Positions 1 to 10,044 of a stretch of DNA of 64,000 bases are shown here, one piece after another; position 1 is the stretch's first letter, and every line of letters starts with the position of its first letter. Under the pieces are notes generated by a model. That model had not been told where the DNA came from, did not search any database, and saw nothing but the letters and a program-made list of their open reading frames with translations. Source of the DNA: Planococcus citri (lineage: Eukaryota > Arthropoda > Insecta > Hemiptera > Pseudococcidae); assembly GCF_950023065.1 (NCBI RefSeq), contig NC_088679.1, positions 65,286,001 through 65,350,000 of the forward strand. Reading direction: 5' to 3'. The translations under genes were made by a program, and so were the position numbers.

Positions 1-654
1 TTAGTCCGCTAGCTAGTACCATCGATGAAAAATAAATATAGTGGGAGTAGATAATCTTCCCTTCCTCTTTGCACTTCGAAATAATGTGCTCAGATGGTCT
101 AGCCTCGTAATAATACATCGTACATATCCGTTCGATAGATTATACATTGTACATTGTATTTTATTTTCAGCCAAAAACCTGCTCCAATACTCTTATTGTT
201 TGAGAGTGTTATCTGAACAAGTTTCATAACGAATTGGCTGTTTTACGTAATATATCGCTGACGAGTAGGTATTACCTACCTCACGTTGCTGATTACACAT
301 GAAATAAATAGGTAACATTTCAACACGTTTTGAACATGCAACGTGTATCATATTACGCGAATGGCCTTCAATAATCCATCTGAATTGAATTGCGAAATTA
401 CCTCTGCAGTAGGTTCTTACGAAATCTTTTCTTCTGGAATATCTCCGGATAATTCCTTAAATTTAATCTTCTTATAACTATTTCTTCTTATAAATAAACA
501 CGAACACGTACATTGAATAAAAATGTGTCCCATGCAAAAATAGGTATGAGCAGATGAGTGGGTAGGCGTTTCTGCCTGAAGTTGATATTTCAGGAGTGTT
601 GAAGTTACGAAATATTCACTGGAATTATTCTGGAACAGTGTTCAACACTTCGTG

Positions 655-676
655 CCCACCCGGGGGCGCCAAATGT
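655..676 (-). other. LTR-retrotransposon primer-binding-site-like signature
   Basis: Read on the minus strand, an LTR-like end (CA at 675-674) is followed by a two-base spacer and TGGCGCCCCCGGGTGGGC. TGGCGCC is the typical start of a tRNA-primed binding site in Ty3/gypsy-like retrotransposons, usually just inside the 5' LTR. The LTR would then lie above 674 and the internal region would run off the left edge of the window. No gag or pol coding was recognised within the remaining 650 bases, so this is a partial element or a coincidence. Confidence 0.35.
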
Positions 677-689
677 GGAGATTTATTCT

Positions 690-2250
690 GCACATTACGA
701 TGATGCTGTTACAAGCACATCTCCATGTATAGGTCTCACATATGCTAGCTACCTACTGAGGTCTAGCAGTACCTAGCTTCTGAGAGCTTCGTAGGTACCT
801 GGCGATTTACCGCCTCGTTACCTACTTTTCGGACACTGAGTGTATTTACGTATACCACACAGACAATTATCTAATAATATATACCTTACGAAATAAGAAA
901 CACATCTTCAGTTGTCATTCCATGTATTGTTTATTCAAGTACATAATAACAACTTACTCAAGCTAACTGGCCTGCACAGTATTACGAAAAGGAGAGATAG
1001 CATATCATGCCTAAGAAAGTGCAATGCACATCACCACGGGGAATAGGGAACAGTACACGGATGTGGGAAGGTCCATATATGTTACTCATTTAGATGAGAT
1101 TTACAATAAGGATCCTCGGATGTTTTACGTAATAACTCCTGGACCCGAGTGCATCTGAACGACTCTATCAACGTAACTGGAACACAGAACATATTCGAAA
1201 TAGATCACTTGCTTCACCAGTTCATATTTCGTATATGACTGGACTTGTGCTACTAATTTAGTCCATTAGATTTACGCAAATAGCATGGTATAGGTGGTCC
1301 TATACCATCTCCGGAACATTGATATCCGATGTTTTATCATCGGGAGTCGCCAAATGACTGGTTTCTCTAGCGTATGTTCTCTCGTTACGAAGTATAGAGT
1401 GAACTAATCCGCTAGGTGTCGTATTACGAAACTATCTTTAATGTTGGCTAGAGGCAGAACGAATTTCTCTCGCTTACGCGACCGAAAAAGCATCACAATC
1501 TGTCTCTACAAAATATGCGAAGAAAAATGAATAATTGAATAGTAGGAAGCTGTTTTGTGTTTGATGTTTTGTGAATCACCTGACGACTGATGGCTGACTG
1601 TGTTTTCATGATTTTTAATGTTTACGTATGCGATCTTGATGGTACCTACAAACGCACGAGCAGTACAACAGGTGCTCAGCCAGTCTCTGCCTATACAAAA
1701 TACACACAATCACTTGAATAATTTTCATCGAAGACAATCAACAAAATACCTTACAGCCCTCAGAAAAGTCGAGCTGCCATAAATGAGACTCTGAAATTCT
1801 CGCCAAGTTCACTCGATTTATTTGAGCCCTATTGAACAAGTCGTTCGAATTCTATATCTACCTCGGGCCATAAGTTCGCAATATTTCTTATTACGGATGA
1901 CTGAAGGACTGAAAATTTTGGACAGCAAGAAGCTAGAAGTTAGAATTTTGATTGAGCCAGAAGCGATGTGAATTTTCAAAATGCGCGTGTATTTTTTTCA
2001 AGTACCTATTCAATTTTTGTTTATAGTTGAAGTTCAAAAATATCCAAAGTGAATTTGAACTGTTCGATCGAAATTATCATTAAAATCGTGGTATTTTGGA
2101 GTACCTAACCTACTCAACCTGATGAGCTGGAGTCCGGCATTTATTTTTCCAAAATTGATTTTTTATAGCCGAAAAATACCATTTGATCAGAGATTGAACT
2201 TGAAACCTTCGATTTAAACTTGAAGGAAACCAAGCTTGATGAGAGGAACG
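690..2250. other. No gene recognised; possible LTR-derived sequence
   Basis: The word TTACGAAA or close variants recurs about seven times between 230 and 1430, suggesting an old repetitive element. Short ORFs here are not gene-like. From about 1,900 the sequence becomes AT-rich and featureless up to the LINE fragment. Confidence 0.4.
1330..1347 (-). other. Second LTR primer-binding-site-like signature
   Basis: The minus strand reads CATTTGGCGACTCCCGATG, close to the signature at 655-676 and in the same orientation about 670 bases away. TGGCGAC starts are also common primer-binding sites in Ty3/gypsy elements. The spacing suggests remnants of two related LTR elements, or an LTR between two leaders. 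I did not find paired LTRs. Confidence 0.25.
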
Positions 2251-2259
2251 TGTTCTAAT

Positions 2260-2602
2260 ACCCTTGTAACTAAATCTGATCATCAGCAAATAGCAGGGTA
2301 TTGGCGTGGTTGTAATTGATGTCTAGCCCTTTTGGCTTTGTTTTCAGCCATTCTTTAATCATGCCATCGAAGTAGATGTTTAACAGACCACACGACATAG
2401 GGGATCCCTGTCTTCCTCCTCTTCCTATCTTCTTTGCTTCCAACATGTTTCCGGATCTTATTCATATCACATTATTCCTGTATATTTCTTCAATTAAGTG
2501 TACTATTTGTTTGTTCACTTCAATTTTCCTCGGGATTTCAAACAACTTCTTCTTCCTTTGGACTCCATCATATACGCCTTCTCCAGATCAACAAAGCACA
2601 TT
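2260..2602 (-). pseudogene. LINE reverse transcriptase, catalytic part (degenerate)
   Basis: The minus strand encodes recognisable non-LTR reverse-transcriptase blocks: CFVDLEKAY (palm motif A context), LIEEIYRNN, then GRGGRQGSPMS, LLNIYFDGMIKEWL and LLFADDQ (motif C, the catalytic FADD box). At least one in-frame TGA and one frameshift separate the blocks, so it cannot make a working enzyme. It continues the fragment at 3068-3497; the 455-bp insertion at 2608-3062 splits the ORF just before CFVDLEKAY. The GRQGSPMS and FADD signature places it among LINE-type retrotransposons common in arthropods; the clade is not resolved. Confidence 0.88.
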
Positions 2603-2607
2603 CCAAT

Positions 2608-3062
2608 TGGCAAAAATTTGAAAAATATGACTGTCATTTTCCCAGTTATAACCCCAGTCAGTCACATTAGTTCCGTTTCGTCGTCAGAAATGACAACCAA
2701 TCAGAAAGCAATAAAATACAATACGGCTGCTTCCTCTTTGGAACACAATTAAGACCAGTCAGATCACCAGTCATATCATCACTCAGTTTTGTTTTTTCTG
2801 ACTACTTTTTGGCGAATTTTTTTTAAAATGGTAAATAAATATTGAAAGTCCACTTTTTATGAGCAATGGACTGGTCATATAGTAAATTATCGGTTTTGGC
2901 TCAAATATGCACTATTTGGAACCCAAAAGTGGACCCATTTGCCAATAATAACAGTTGTCATATCCCCAGTCAGAAGCCCAGTCACATTAGTTCCGTTTCG
3001 TCATCTGATTCGTTCAGTAGTCATATTCCCAGTCAGATTTAAAAATCTGACAGCACAAATTG
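2608..3062. mobile_element. 455-bp insertion inside a LINE, flanked by CCAAT
   Basis: The segment interrupts the LINE reading frame exactly between ETHILIG and PIGMCFVDLEKAY. CCAAT is present on both sides (2603-2607 and 3063-3067), as expected for a 5-bp target duplication. The ends are weakly inverted (CAAAAATTTG and CAAATTG). Inside, CCAGTCA words recur, and a longer block containing CACATTAGTTCCGTTTCGTC appears near both ends (about 2664 and 2980). It has no coding capacity and looks like a small non-autonomous element. Confidence 0.6.
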
Positions 3063-3067
3063 CCAAT

Positions 3068-3497
3068 CAGGATGTGGGTTTCTAGGTTATACTCTTGTCT
3101 CTTCTCCATCAGCAGCTTTGTTGCATATAATCCGTCAATGCACGATTTTCCCTTTCGAAATCCATTTTGGCATTCCAATATTATTGGCTCCTGCTCCGCA
3201 TGGCTCTAGATTCTTCTTGCTAGCATTGTATCTTATAAGTATTTTGTTTAGCAGCATTTAATAGACTTGTTCTGTGGTAGTTTCCTAGGTCGTTTTGGCC
3301 TTCTTTTTTGAAAATGGGTATTACAATTGCTGTATGGAAGTCTTCTGGTATGGTAGCACTTGTTAGTATTCTATTGTAGAAGGCTAGCAGTTTCTTCTTA
3401 ACAGTTACTGTGGCGTTCTTGAATAAGTCTGTTGGTAACTTATCGCTACCTGGGGCTATTCCATTTCTGGAGCTTTTCAATGCTCCCCCGATGTGCA
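3068..3497 (-). pseudogene. LINE reverse transcriptase, N-terminal part (degenerate)
   Basis: Reading down the minus strand gives NGIAPGSDKLPTDLF, then IPEDFHTAIVIPIFKKEG, NYHRTSLLNA, and in a shifted frame ECQNGFRKGKSCIDGLYATKLLMEKRQEYNLETHI. These are the fingers/palm blocks of a LINE reverse transcriptase in the correct order. A frameshift near 3240 and loss of the block between LLNA and ECQNGF mark it as a pseudogene. Homology ends abruptly at 3497, where GGACACA-type inverted repeats begin, so a second insertion or a truncation cut the 5' side. Confidence 0.9.
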
Positions 3498-3660
3498 AGC
3501 TTGTCCGTAAAAATCGGACACAACGGTATACAAATCCAGTAAAACGGACATTTTGTGTCTGTTTTCAGAACAATACCCATTATGTTGTGAAAAACAGACA
3601 CAATGTGGCTGCGGAACGTTCACAATGTGACCGCCTGCTGATGGAATGGTTGCCTATATG
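3498..3660. repeat. GGACACA/TGTGTCC inverted-repeat block, left copy
   Basis: The stretch carries several copies of CGGACACAA and TTGTGTCTG in both orientations. A related block at 5580-5640 is its approximate inverse; both share a TTGTGTCTG-GTTTTCAGA core. The pair may be the terminal regions of a ~2.1-kb element that landed in the LINE and later received the hAT-type MITE at 4715-5365. Confidence 0.4.
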
Positions 3661-4714
3661 AGTACCATGCTACATGGTACGAGTATAGTAATGTCAAATG
3701 TATAAGTTGCAGATTGTTTTCGTGTTACTATTAGAAAGTGAAATAGTTGGGGGGGAGAAGATTCAAAGAGGGGAGTATAGGCCTACCAGCTAAACTTTGA
3801 ATATTCAAAATTAGTCGGCAAAATAGTCAATTTGCCAACAAAATCATCGATCTACCCTAAAATTTTTTAGGTAGGTATGTTTTGTAGGCCTCGAGCTTTA
3901 GCCCTCGCGTTGCTTGAGCTAAATTGTTGTTTTCAATTTTTCAAATTGTGCTTGAAAGTTGAAAAGTATTTTACTTCATACTTTTTAAATTGTCACCAGT
4001 GAAACAATGGCTTTTTTCACATAAAAATAACAAATTTTCAAAAGCTCTTGCCCTCGCTTTGCTCGGATCAATTTCATTTTCTTCTTCCTGCTTAAAATTT
4101 CAAGAAACCAAAATTTCAAAAATGTCAAGATCAGAAAAACTAAATTCTTACATTAAAATTGATGTTATTCCAGTTATAAATTGAAGAAACTTACGAGTAT
4201 AATTGAATTTGAAAAACGTGGAGATCAGAAAAATAGATTTTCTAAATTTAAATTGATGTTCACTTCCGTAATCACAAGAGAAATTACCAAAAATTTCGAT
4301 TTTTTTGTGTCTAAAAACCTGGTCCCTTACACGCCACTGGTGTTCAGCACACTATAATTTTAATTTTTGTCAGATCACCCATAATTTTATTTTTTTATTT
4401 TTCCAAAAAGTAGTTCATCCTCATAAACTCATTACACACTGCTCAAACACGCATCAATAAATTTGAAAAATTATTTGCTACACATTCATATTTTGGGGGG
4501 AATAAATAAGTCAAAATTGATGAAAAAAAATTATCTCCTTTAATGAGGCTCGATTGGCATATATGCACAATATGATACCTATTTCTAAACATTCACTAGT
4601 GGCGTACTCCTGGAAATGAAGTTTTGAAACATCCCTTACGCGCGGGGTAGAGGAGACTAGCATCAACCAAACTAAATAAGTACCTATACATCCAAGAGAA
4701 AGTAGAGATGCAGA

Positions 4715-5365
4715 CAGTGTTGGCCACAACGATATTTTTTTTCGTTACGTTATTTCGTTACATTACAAAATTGATATTTTTTTAGTTACGTTTTTCGTTA
4801 TGGTATTTTGTAAAGAAAAAATTGCTGTAACAGTATTTTTCGTTACACCAGTATTTACATTTTTTCGTTACGTTATTTTCGTTATTTCCGTTACAATTTA
4901 TTTGTTACAGAAGTGTTTTTTCAACGTATATTTTGATGTAAAATGCATTTGTGGCGGAAAAAATGTGACAAAAATAACGAAAATAACGTTACAAGAAGGT
5001 TGAAATACCAGTGTAACGAAAAATATAGCGTTACAGCACTCAAAATCAGACAAAAAAAGCACTGAAAACTCATTTTTTCTGACTTCACTTCAAATTTTCA
5101 TAGCTACAGCTAAAATTACTCACAAATCAGAGTTTTTTTAAGGGTTTCTTTAGTAATTTGTAACTAAAAAAATAACAAAAAAGGTAACAAAATTTTTCCG
5201 TTTTTTGTTACGTTACTTTCAGAAAAATATCGTTACGTTACGTTTCAGTTACACAACATCACATGATCAAAATAACGTTTTCGTTACAGTTCCGTTACCT
5301 GTAACGGAAAAAATTTCGTTATTTTCGTTTTTCGTTACAGTTACCGTTACGGTACGCCAACACTG
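4715..5365. mobile_element. hAT-type MITE (651 bp) with 8-bp target duplication
   Basis: The element begins CAGTGTTGGC and ends GCCAACACTG, a perfect 10-bp terminal inverted repeat of the hAT type (CA-G start). The 8 bases before it (GATGCAGA, 4707-4714) recur exactly after it (5366-5373), the duplication length made by hAT transposases. The interior is a dense array of CGTTACG / TAACGTTA words in both orientations, resembling the subterminal transposase-binding repeats of hAT elements. No transposase ORF is present. The exact duplication suggests fairly recent insertion. Confidence 0.88.
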
Positions 5366-5579
5366 GATGCAGAGCAGAGGAAACCGGTTCTGTCACTATA
5401 CATTTCTGTGCGACTACCCTAAACAGTTTATAAGTACAGGCCAGGTTTTGGGATGGAATTCACCTTATTGTTATTGTAGTCCCACACAAAAGAATATTTT
5501 CTTTTGTTAGGCTACATAATGAGAACTACTGTGGTGAAATATTTTGCCTACACGTATATGCATTAGGAGAAACACAAAA

Positions 5580-5640
5580 AGCGGACACAATGTGTCTGAA
5601 AAACCAGACACAAGCAGTCACAAATCCGCGGACACATTGT
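5580..5640. repeat. GGACACA/TGTGTCC inverted-repeat block, right copy
   Basis: Contains GCGGACACAATGTGTCTG followed by CCAGACACAAG and CGGACACATTGTGTC. Each is internally palindromic, and the block is roughly the inverse of the one at 3498-3660. It may be the right end of the element that truncates the LINE. Confidence 0.4.
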
Positions 5641-5884
5641 GTCTACGTTTTTGCACATTGAGCCATCTAGCTCTATTCCCAAGATAATGGCTCGTACTCA
5701 ATCTCCTTGTGGCTTGTCGCTTCAGCTTCATTGTTGGGATCACTCCATAGGTTTGTGTAGTATTTGACCATTTTTTTGCAGTCTGGTAGAGCGATGTTGG
5801 CTCTATGTACTCAGGGCTGGACCCAAGAACACGGTTTAGCAGCACATTGAGATATCCCATGTAAAGGGTATTCAAGGACCACAT
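5618..5884 (-). other. Unassigned ORF, 88 codons, possibly transposon-derived
   Basis: The frame encodes a basic, non-repetitive peptide (LGSSPEYIEPTSLYQTAKKW, then MKLKRQATRRLSTSHYLGNRARW). Its composition is more protein-like than most short ORFs here. It ends inside the GGACACA inverted-repeat block, so it may be a fragment of an element ORF. I do not recognise a domain. Confidence 0.25.
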
Positions 5885-6347
5885 TTACTCGGCATAGCAG
5901 GGAACTTTATGCCCTCAGTTGGAGGTAGCACTGTGTAGCAGCGTGCTCTGCATGGATAGTTCCACCAGAGCTGACAACGATCAATCGATACCAATGGCTA
6001 TGTCCCTTCTCACAGTTTTCTGATGGTCACATTAGGGAGCAGAAGTTATAAGTTAAGTTGCCCTTGTACTAAGTTGTAGTCCTGTGCATGGCATGGACAG
6101 ATGATATCAATTGTATTTGAGTATTGTGCAATAAACCTGTGAAAGGAATATTGTGTTGTCTTGTTTACTGTTGATAGAGTGTGTGGTAAATCCCTCACTA
6201 GGTTCATACTAGGAAGGGTGGATGCGAGCTTACTCCAACCCATTTGTGGAGGAGTAAGTCAGAATCAGTGTTTACCACTACACCCATTTTAGCGGCCCTG
6301 ATTTTGAGCTCCTCAATAAATCAGCCAAATTTTCTTCTCTAATTTTT

Positions 6348-6692
6348 CTAAGTGCAGGACACTGAGCATAAAAATTCATTCAGAAATTTTTTGGGCAGCC
6401 CAGTTTTTACCTCATTGGCCCAAATACATTGCGGCTCGCCGAGATTTTCTTGGTATAACTCAGTGGGTGGGTCTGAGCCTGTATGTATCTCATCTTCTGG
6501 TATTCTTTTGATTACTTTGTACACTTTTGGTTTTAGTTTATATGTATCACTCTCCATGTTCCCCACAAACCTTTCATAATGAGGGCTAACATCAAAGTGA
6601 AAAACCTGAAAAGAATTTTCATTCTGAAAGTAGCACCTTTTACATCTTAATAAGTGGAAATCAGTGAGACAGATGTGTTCCCTCATTCCCAT
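6348..6692 (-). CDS. Hypothetical ORF, 114 codons
   Basis: The ORF starts MGMREHICLTDFHLLRCKRC and ends with a cysteine-containing tail (FLNEFLCSVSCT). It has balanced composition, with acidic and proline-rich stretches (RIPEDEIHTGSDPPTELYQE), unlike the Phe/Lys/Asn-rich noise ORFs around it. No domain was recognised and no splice partners were found. It could be a transposon-domain fragment or an exon of an unidentified gene. Confidence 0.25.
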   Translation of the reverse strand: MGMREHICLTDFHLLRCKRCYFQNENSFQVFHFDVSPHYERFVGNMESDTYKLKPKVYKVIKRIPEDEIHTGSDPPTELYQENLGEPQCIWANEVKTGLPKKFLNEFLCSVSCT

Positions 6693-6699
6693 AAATTTT

Positions 6700-9475
6700 C
6701 AATTTTTTGTGGGACTATTGAGGAATGGCAGAAGGATGTATCTAAAAATTTGAGTATATACCCTCGAAAACCTAAAAAATGACGTGTCACTTATGATCAC
6801 TTTAATTTTTTGATATTTTGACAGCGAACAAAGAGCGGGAGGGGGTGAGGTGAGGTCGAGGGGTCAAATCGAAAATATAAGCCCAAAATTCTTTTTGAAA
6901 TTACGCTTTCAAAATGGTAACAATTTTGATAAGCAACATTCTTTTAGTACCTACCTACCTAAGTACTTTGTCTATTTTTTCTTTTTTTTTTGAATTTTGG
7001 TTGAATAATAAATCCTGTAAGTGAGTAAGACATAGAATGAAACCAAAATTGTCACCAGATTCGAATTTAAATACGATTAGGTATAATTTGATAAGACTTC
7101 CGTGAGTTATGAAGCAAGAACAACATTTATTGCCCTGTTGCTTTCAGCAATAAAACAATTTGAATTTAAAGAACTGCAGATACTTGTAGGTACTTAGACT
7201 TACAAAATATAATAATGTAGAATTTCCAGAAAAATTGATCTAAATACAAGCCATGATAATTGCGATAATCCACCAATCAATGTACACGTTCACGTTGATT
7301 TTTCCATCATTTGTAAAGCTGAAACCACCTCAACAATCTCAATAACAGTACTCCACACAATTATCTCGAACATAAAGTAATGCGGACATTTTAACGAGTA
7401 ATTTTTCACATTTATTGTAGTAAATCGATACAGGTATTTAAAAAAGATCACAGCAAGTTTAAAGAAAGCCGCCGCCGTCGCCACTTTAAATTTTATTACT
7501 CTTTCATGTTCGAAACCACATCATCACCTTTCATTATTATTATGTACGATCCGGGAAACCATTTATGCTTTTTACCGACAAAATGCACGTTAATTGCTCA
7601 AAGTATCAGTATCCCACATAGCAAAGGTGGCAACCAGTACGACACTCGAGTTATTTATGTTGTCTATATGCATAGCCTAATGAACCGCGATGAGTTGAAT
7701 TGTATGATTTCCAAAACCATTAACTTATACACGCGAGTAACACTATAGGTAGATGATGATATTTTAATTCGTGTGCTAGATTTTTATTGAATGGATGGAT
7801 TCTACGGTAGGCCCACAGAGTATCTGCAGTGGTCCTCTTTAATGATACCAGAAATATGAGAAGTAAAAGAGAAATTAAATATTTACTACTTACTAATCTT
7901 TCGGCTATTATTGTTTATAAGGTAAGGTAAGGTAGAAAAAAAAGCACATGGTTCGTGTATGTGCCATAGATGAAATCGACCATTGACCGCTGCTGAGCTG
8001 GTCATCTTTTTATACATGGCCATAAATACAAATCTGGTTAATACGATTGTAACAAGGTATACACGTGCGTTATTCTATTTTGTACTGATAGTTTTACCTA
8101 AGAGACTCGAGTTTATAAATACTGTTTCATAATAGTACCGTTAATTTATCCATTCTGTGTACTATACGAATAAATATACCTACAACTTTCCCAACGATAT
8201 TACCCTATACCATAAAACGATAACACATAAATACATTGTATGTGTATATAAAGATTTGTCATTGCAACGGATTGACACAGGGTATACAGGGTATCACGAT
8301 TTAGGCGCCAAAATACAAATATTATTTTATCGCTGGGTGATGTTATAGTAAACATCGACTTCACAAGTGATTACTGACATATATTATGGTCTGTAACTTT
8401 GGTATCTTGATGTTCGTATGTTGAAAATTAGCCATTTTGTAAATACGTGTACTATAGGTTGATGATTTTTATCGAGCAGATGCATAAAACTGTATTTTTC
8501 GAAGTAATGAAATAGAGAACGCTTGATATAATCAACATAATATGGTTTTTGAATAGATAAGTATACCTGCATCATATTTTTCGCCATGAAAGGCGAATAC
8601 GAGTAGATCAGCAGTGTTCGGAAATTTCATCATTTACTTATTTACATAATAATTGAACTAGCTCTAGTTATCTCATGGATTAAAAGCTTGAAAACAAAAA
8701 ATTGAAACTTTACTTAATGATTTAAAAATGCATACCATGCATCTACCGATCTTAAAAACTGTTAGAATTCAGGTAAAACTTTTGAAAAATCATTTTAAAG
8801 TAGGTACCATAACACTATGACAATATTGACATTTTGCTCCACATAAATATTTAAAAAAATTACTTACAAAAAATAAAAAATAAAAAACTTTTTTGCAAAA
8901 AAAATTTATTGAAAATTTTAGAAAATAAAAAAAAAATCAATTTTTTAACCCTTAAGTTTTTTAAAAAAGATATTGAAACAAACGTGACTTCTTGAGGAAA
9001 ATGTGGTACTGACTAAACAAGAGATTTTTTAAATGGAAAAAATGAAACATTTTTATGCTTTCAAGAATACTTAAACCTATGCACATGCAGGCGTTTTTTA
9101 TCACCTTTTTTTTTTAAAGACACACTAATTCTCAAAGTTTTTTCAACATTTTTTTTTTAATTCTATCACTCTGTTCAGTATTTATTTAAGACAATTTTTC
9201 GATATTTTTGAAATGATACTCCCTCCCCCACAAAAAAGCGGCAATGGGCATAAATAAGAATGCTTTTTATTTTGCAGATTCATTTTTATCATCATTTTGT
9301 CTTTTATTATCAGACAGTTCTCAGCATTTCTCCAGAATTCTTCCCACTTTTTAGCAAGTTCATTGCGCTTACCATTTTTCATCATGAAGAATTTCTTACA
9401 TTCTGACATAAACCATATCCAATTATCCATACTTTATAACTTTCATTGGGAGGGGGGAGACGTCACATCCATGTT
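6700..9475. other. No gene recognised
   Basis: AT-rich intergenic sequence. The short ORFs are low complexity or lack neighbouring splice signals. The part from 8600 to 9180 is mainly A and T runs. Confidence 0.5.
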
Positions 9476-9477
9476 TC

Positions 9478-9835
9478 GGTAAATTACTGGTCATTATTGG
9501 CGAATCACTGGTACTTTTTGGTAATTTATTGGCAATTTTTTGTGAATTAAATGCGCTATTTTTTGTTAATAATTTGTATTGATAACTTTTACTGGTGTTA
9601 TTGGTGAAAAAAACAGCAATTTTCGGTAAATTCCTGGTAATTTCTGGTAAATTCCTGGTAATTTCTGGTAATTCCTGGTAAATTACTGGTAATTCTTGGT
9701 AAATTACTGGTAATTCTTGGTAAATTACTGGTAATTCTTGGTAAATTACTGGTAATTTCTGGTGAATAATTTCTGGAAAATTACTGGTAATTCTTGGTAA
9801 ATTACTGGTACTTTTTGGTAAATTACAGGAATTTT
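9478..9835. repeat. GGTAAATTAC minisatellite, array 1
   Basis: Degenerate tandem copies of a ~20-22-bp unit (approximately CTGGTAAATTACTGGTAATT) run through the interval. The repetitive minus-strand ORF (LPVIYQELPVIYQE repeated) is only a translation of this array. The same unit recurs at 14300-14510, 14815-14933, 15508-15735 and 16340-16990. Confidence 0.85.
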
Positions 9836-9925
9836 TGATAATTTTTATGTGTTTATTCTTTTTATTCAACATTATTGGTACAATACATCTTAGGTACTAC
9901 ACAATTTGACGACACCCCTATGCGC
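9835..9925 (-). mobile_element. LINE 3' tail fragment
   Basis: On the minus strand, GCATAGGGGTGTCGTC is followed within 60 bases by AATAAAAAGAATAAAC. A second copy of GCATAGGGGTGTCGT with a downstream AATAAATAAA lies on the plus strand near 14740. Shared sequence just upstream of a polyadenylation-like tail is typical of 5'-truncated LINE copies. Both copies touch GGTAAATTAC arrays. Confidence 0.5.
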
Positions 9926-9974
9926 AGGGTAAATTACAGTTAATTTTTGGTAACTCTTGGTTTCCCATCAATTA

Positions 9975-10040
9975 AGCCAGCACATTTGATGTGTAATATT
10001 AATGCAATAATGCAAAATAAATTTGAATTTGAATTTGATA
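9975..10040 (+). mobile_element. Possible LINE 3' tail with (GAATTT)n
   Basis: AATGCAAAATAAATTTGAATTTGAATTTGA resembles the short-repeat tail that many arthropod LINEs have instead of poly(A). No coding part is attached. Confidence 0.3.
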
Positions 10041-10044
10041 TCAT

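Noticed and set aside
5205..5510. 101-codon plus ORF
   Set aside because: Runs through the CGTTACG-rich interior of the hAT-type MITE; not a protein.
9423..9872. 149-codon minus ORF with repeated LPVIYQE
   Set aside because: Pure translation of the GGTAAATTAC minisatellite.
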